From: an uncultured Clostridia bacterium
Lineage (GTDB): Bacteria > Bacillota > Clostridia > TANB77 > CAG-508
Direction of reading: 5' to 3'
Assembly: GCA_948528155.1 (NCBI GenBank)
Contig: CAOSZT010000143.1
Coordinates: 1-5,604 of the forward strand
Length of the DNA stretch: 5,604 nt
The notes beneath the pieces are model-generated. The model was given only the letters and a program-made list of their open reading frames with translations, made no database searches and had not been told where the DNA came from. Shown here piece by piece: positions 4,999 through 5,604 of this stretch. Within the stretch, counting starts at the first letter, position 1; the number at the start of each line of letters is the position of its first letter. The position numbers and the translations under genes were made by a program.

Positions 4999-5127
4999 AT
5001 GCTAAAACTTTTACGATTAATTAAAAAAGCTCTTGCACCGCTACCAACAGAACAAGAGCAAAGACAAGCTCAGAACAAAGAGCAAGTCAAATTAATCTTA
5101 CAAGGATTAGAACAAAGGGGATATTAA
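4999..5127 (+). CDS. Short 42-codon ORF, possible leader peptide
   Basis: The ATG follows GGAGGTGAG at 4986-4994, one of the strongest ribosome binding sites here, and a near-consensus promoter. The peptide starts with a basic, amphipathic segment (MLKLLRLIKKALAPLP) and continues as a glutamine/glutamate-rich helix (TEQEQRQAQNKEQ, then VKLILQGLEQRGY). No family is recognised. Its stop codon lies 12 bases before a long hairpin that hides the ribosome binding site of the AbrB-like gene, so translation of this ORF could affect that gene. It may be a functional small protein, a leader peptide, or both. Confidence 0.65.
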   Translation: MLKLLRLIKKALAPLPTEQEQRQAQNKEQVKLILQGLEQRGY

Positions 5128-5139
5128 AATCCCCAACTT

Positions 5140-5196
5140 CCTCTCCTTGATAAAGTTATTATATATCATATATAACGATTTTGTCAAATGGAGAGG
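5140..5196 (+). promoter_or_regulatory. Hairpin sequestering the AbrB-like ribosome binding site
   Basis: CCTCTCC (5140-5146) pairs perfectly with GGAGAGG (5190-5196), which is most of the Shine-Dalgarno of the AbrB-like gene. The stem continues as TTGATAAA (5147-5154) with TTTGTCAA (5180-5187, one G-U pair) and GTT (5155-5157) with AAC (5174-5176), about 18 pairs with small bulges, and an AT-rich loop. CCC at 5131-5133 can extend it to GGG at 5197-5199. In this fold initiation at 5209 would be blocked. There is no T-tract, so it is not a normal terminator. Confidence 0.65.
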
Positions 5197-5208
5197 GGGA
5201 CTTATAAT

Positions 5209-5385
5209 ATGGAGGAGAGAGAATTGAGAGTAATATTTAGTAAAGACGGAAGAGGAGCAACAAATACAAAAATAACTCTTCCAGTCAAATGGGTCAGAGA
5301 TATGGGAGTAAATTCTGAACAAAGAGAAGTTTTGTTACAATATGATGAAAAAAGTAAACAAATTATAATTAAAAAAGACAATTAA
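5209..5385 (+). CDS. AbrB/MazE/SpoVT-type DNA-binding protein
   Basis: A 58-residue swapped-hairpin DNA-binding protein. The pattern LRVIFSKDGRGATNTKITLPVKWVRDMGV, here in segments LRVIFSKDG, NTKITLPVKWVRDMG and QIIIKK, is that of the small AbrB-like proteins common in Clostridia and their mobile elements: strand, loop, the LPxxWxRxMG core, then a C-terminal strand pair. Such proteins act as dimers and either regulate transcription or serve as antitoxins. No toxin gene is visible beside it. The ATG at 5209 is chosen because GAGAGGGGG lies 9 bases upstream; an ATG at 5188 is in frame but lies inside that site. Its ribosome binding site is paired in the upstream hairpin, which suggests translational control. 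Confidence 0.85.
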   Translation: MEERELRVIFSKDGRGATNTKITLPVKWVRDMGVNSEQREVLLQYDEKSKQIIIKKDN

Positions 5386-5388
5386 AAA

Positions 5389-5539
5389 CTACTCAATACT
5401 GTATGAGCCTGAGAAACTATTCAGTATTAAGTAGCCCTGAAATCACTTGAAAAAGTGTTTCTATATATAATTATATAGTAAACACACAAATTTTTCAAGG
5501 GGTTTTATAAACGAACTGAAAAAGGAGTGTGTATTTTTT
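5389..5539 (+). ncRNA. Structured 5' leader, possible cis-regulatory RNA of unknown class
   Basis: Four consecutive hairpins fill this gap. (1) CTACTCAATACTG (5389-5401) with CAGTATTAAGTAG (5422-5434): 13 positions, one mismatch, 20-base loop. (2) CACTT/AAGTG (5444-5457) with a GAAA tetraloop. (3) CTATATA/TATATAG (5461-5478) with a TAAT loop. (4) ACACAC (5482-5487) with GTGTGT (5527-5532), an AAA/GGA internal loop, and TTTTTC (5491-5496) with GAAAAA (5518-5523). The fourth places the AGGAG ribosome binding site of the next gene within the paired region. I do not recognise a known riboswitch class. Confidence 0.5.
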
Positions 5540-5604
5540 ATGGAAAAAATAATAAGAACAATAATACTAGGATTTATATTAATAGGCTTACCACTAATAG
5601 CAGA
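5540..5604 (+). CDS. Membrane protein, N-terminal fragment (runs off the window)
   Basis: The ATG at 5540 follows AAAGGAG (5521-5527) with a 12-base gap. The 21 visible residues, MEKIIRTIILGFILIGLPLI plus A, are a short head followed by a strongly hydrophobic helix, so either a signal anchor or the first membrane segment. The gene continues beyond base 5604. Too little is visible to name a family. The ribosome binding site is inside a stem of the structured leader. Confidence 0.7.
   Translation, partial: MEKIIRTIILGFILIGLPLIA

Noticed and set aside
5389..5437. A rho-independent terminator after the AbrB-like gene
   Set aside because: The 13-position stem is strong, but it is followed by GCCCTGAAATC, not a T-tract, and its 20-base loop is long.
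5401..5460. A TPP riboswitch, suggested by CTGAGA followed by CCCTGAA
   Set aside because: The conserved GGGG arm, the ACCTGAT core and the closing stem are missing, and the fold is a series of simple hairpins instead of the TPP three-way junction.

Overview
The window is strongly AT-rich, with purine-rich Shine-Dalgarno sites (AGGAGG) before almost every gene, consensus TTGACA/TATAAT promoters and a tRNA with an encoded CCA end. This points to a low-GC Firmicute (Clostridia or Tissierellia type) or a fusobacterium; the species cannot be named from the sequence. The layout is the integrase end of an integrative element (prophage or ICE) inserted next to a proline tRNA gene.

Bases 1-218 are the host flank: a promoter, tRNA-Pro(TGG) and its terminator. 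A tyrosine integrase (248-1405, minus) points at the tRNA. Behind it, also on minus, is a LexA/CI-type repressor (1557-2232) with an N-terminal HTH and a C-terminal S24 self-cleaving domain. A divergent control region with operator-like repeats (2233-2370) separates it from the rightward genes: a Cro-like HTH protein (2371-2613), an excisionase-like DNA-binding protein (2654-2914), a ParB-like protein (2958-3888), an unrecognised 141-residue protein (3889-4314) and two small membrane proteins (4331-4459, 4478-4798). A second transcription unit starts at a strong promoter near 4945. It carries a 42-codon ORF (4999-5127), a hairpin that hides the next ribosome binding site, and an AbrB-like protein (5209-5385). 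A 150-base structured leader then precedes a membrane protein cut off by the window end (5540-5604).

The most unusual feature is that two regulatory genes, the repressor and the ParB-like gene, are each interrupted by a +1 frame change. In both, family motifs or an internal repeat show the correct frame on each side, and the point of change is an in-frame CGG codon: CTT-CGG-T in the repressor and AAA-CGG-A in the ParB-like gene. I scanned all the other genes here and found no other in-frame CGG. Skipping the C restores a Gly codon (GGT, GGA) and gives complete 224- and 309-residue proteins. The simplest biological reading is +1 frameshifting at a CGG codon that is hungry or has no tRNA; independent gene decay or sequence errors are the main alternatives. 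Without the shift, each gene would make only its N-terminal part: the repressor DNA-binding domain, ending just before its self-cleavage site, and the ParB N-domain.

Other candidates for control are a 13-base element shared upstream of the integrase and excisionase-like genes, repeated integrase arm-like sites, and two leaders in which the ribosome binding site lies inside a long stem.
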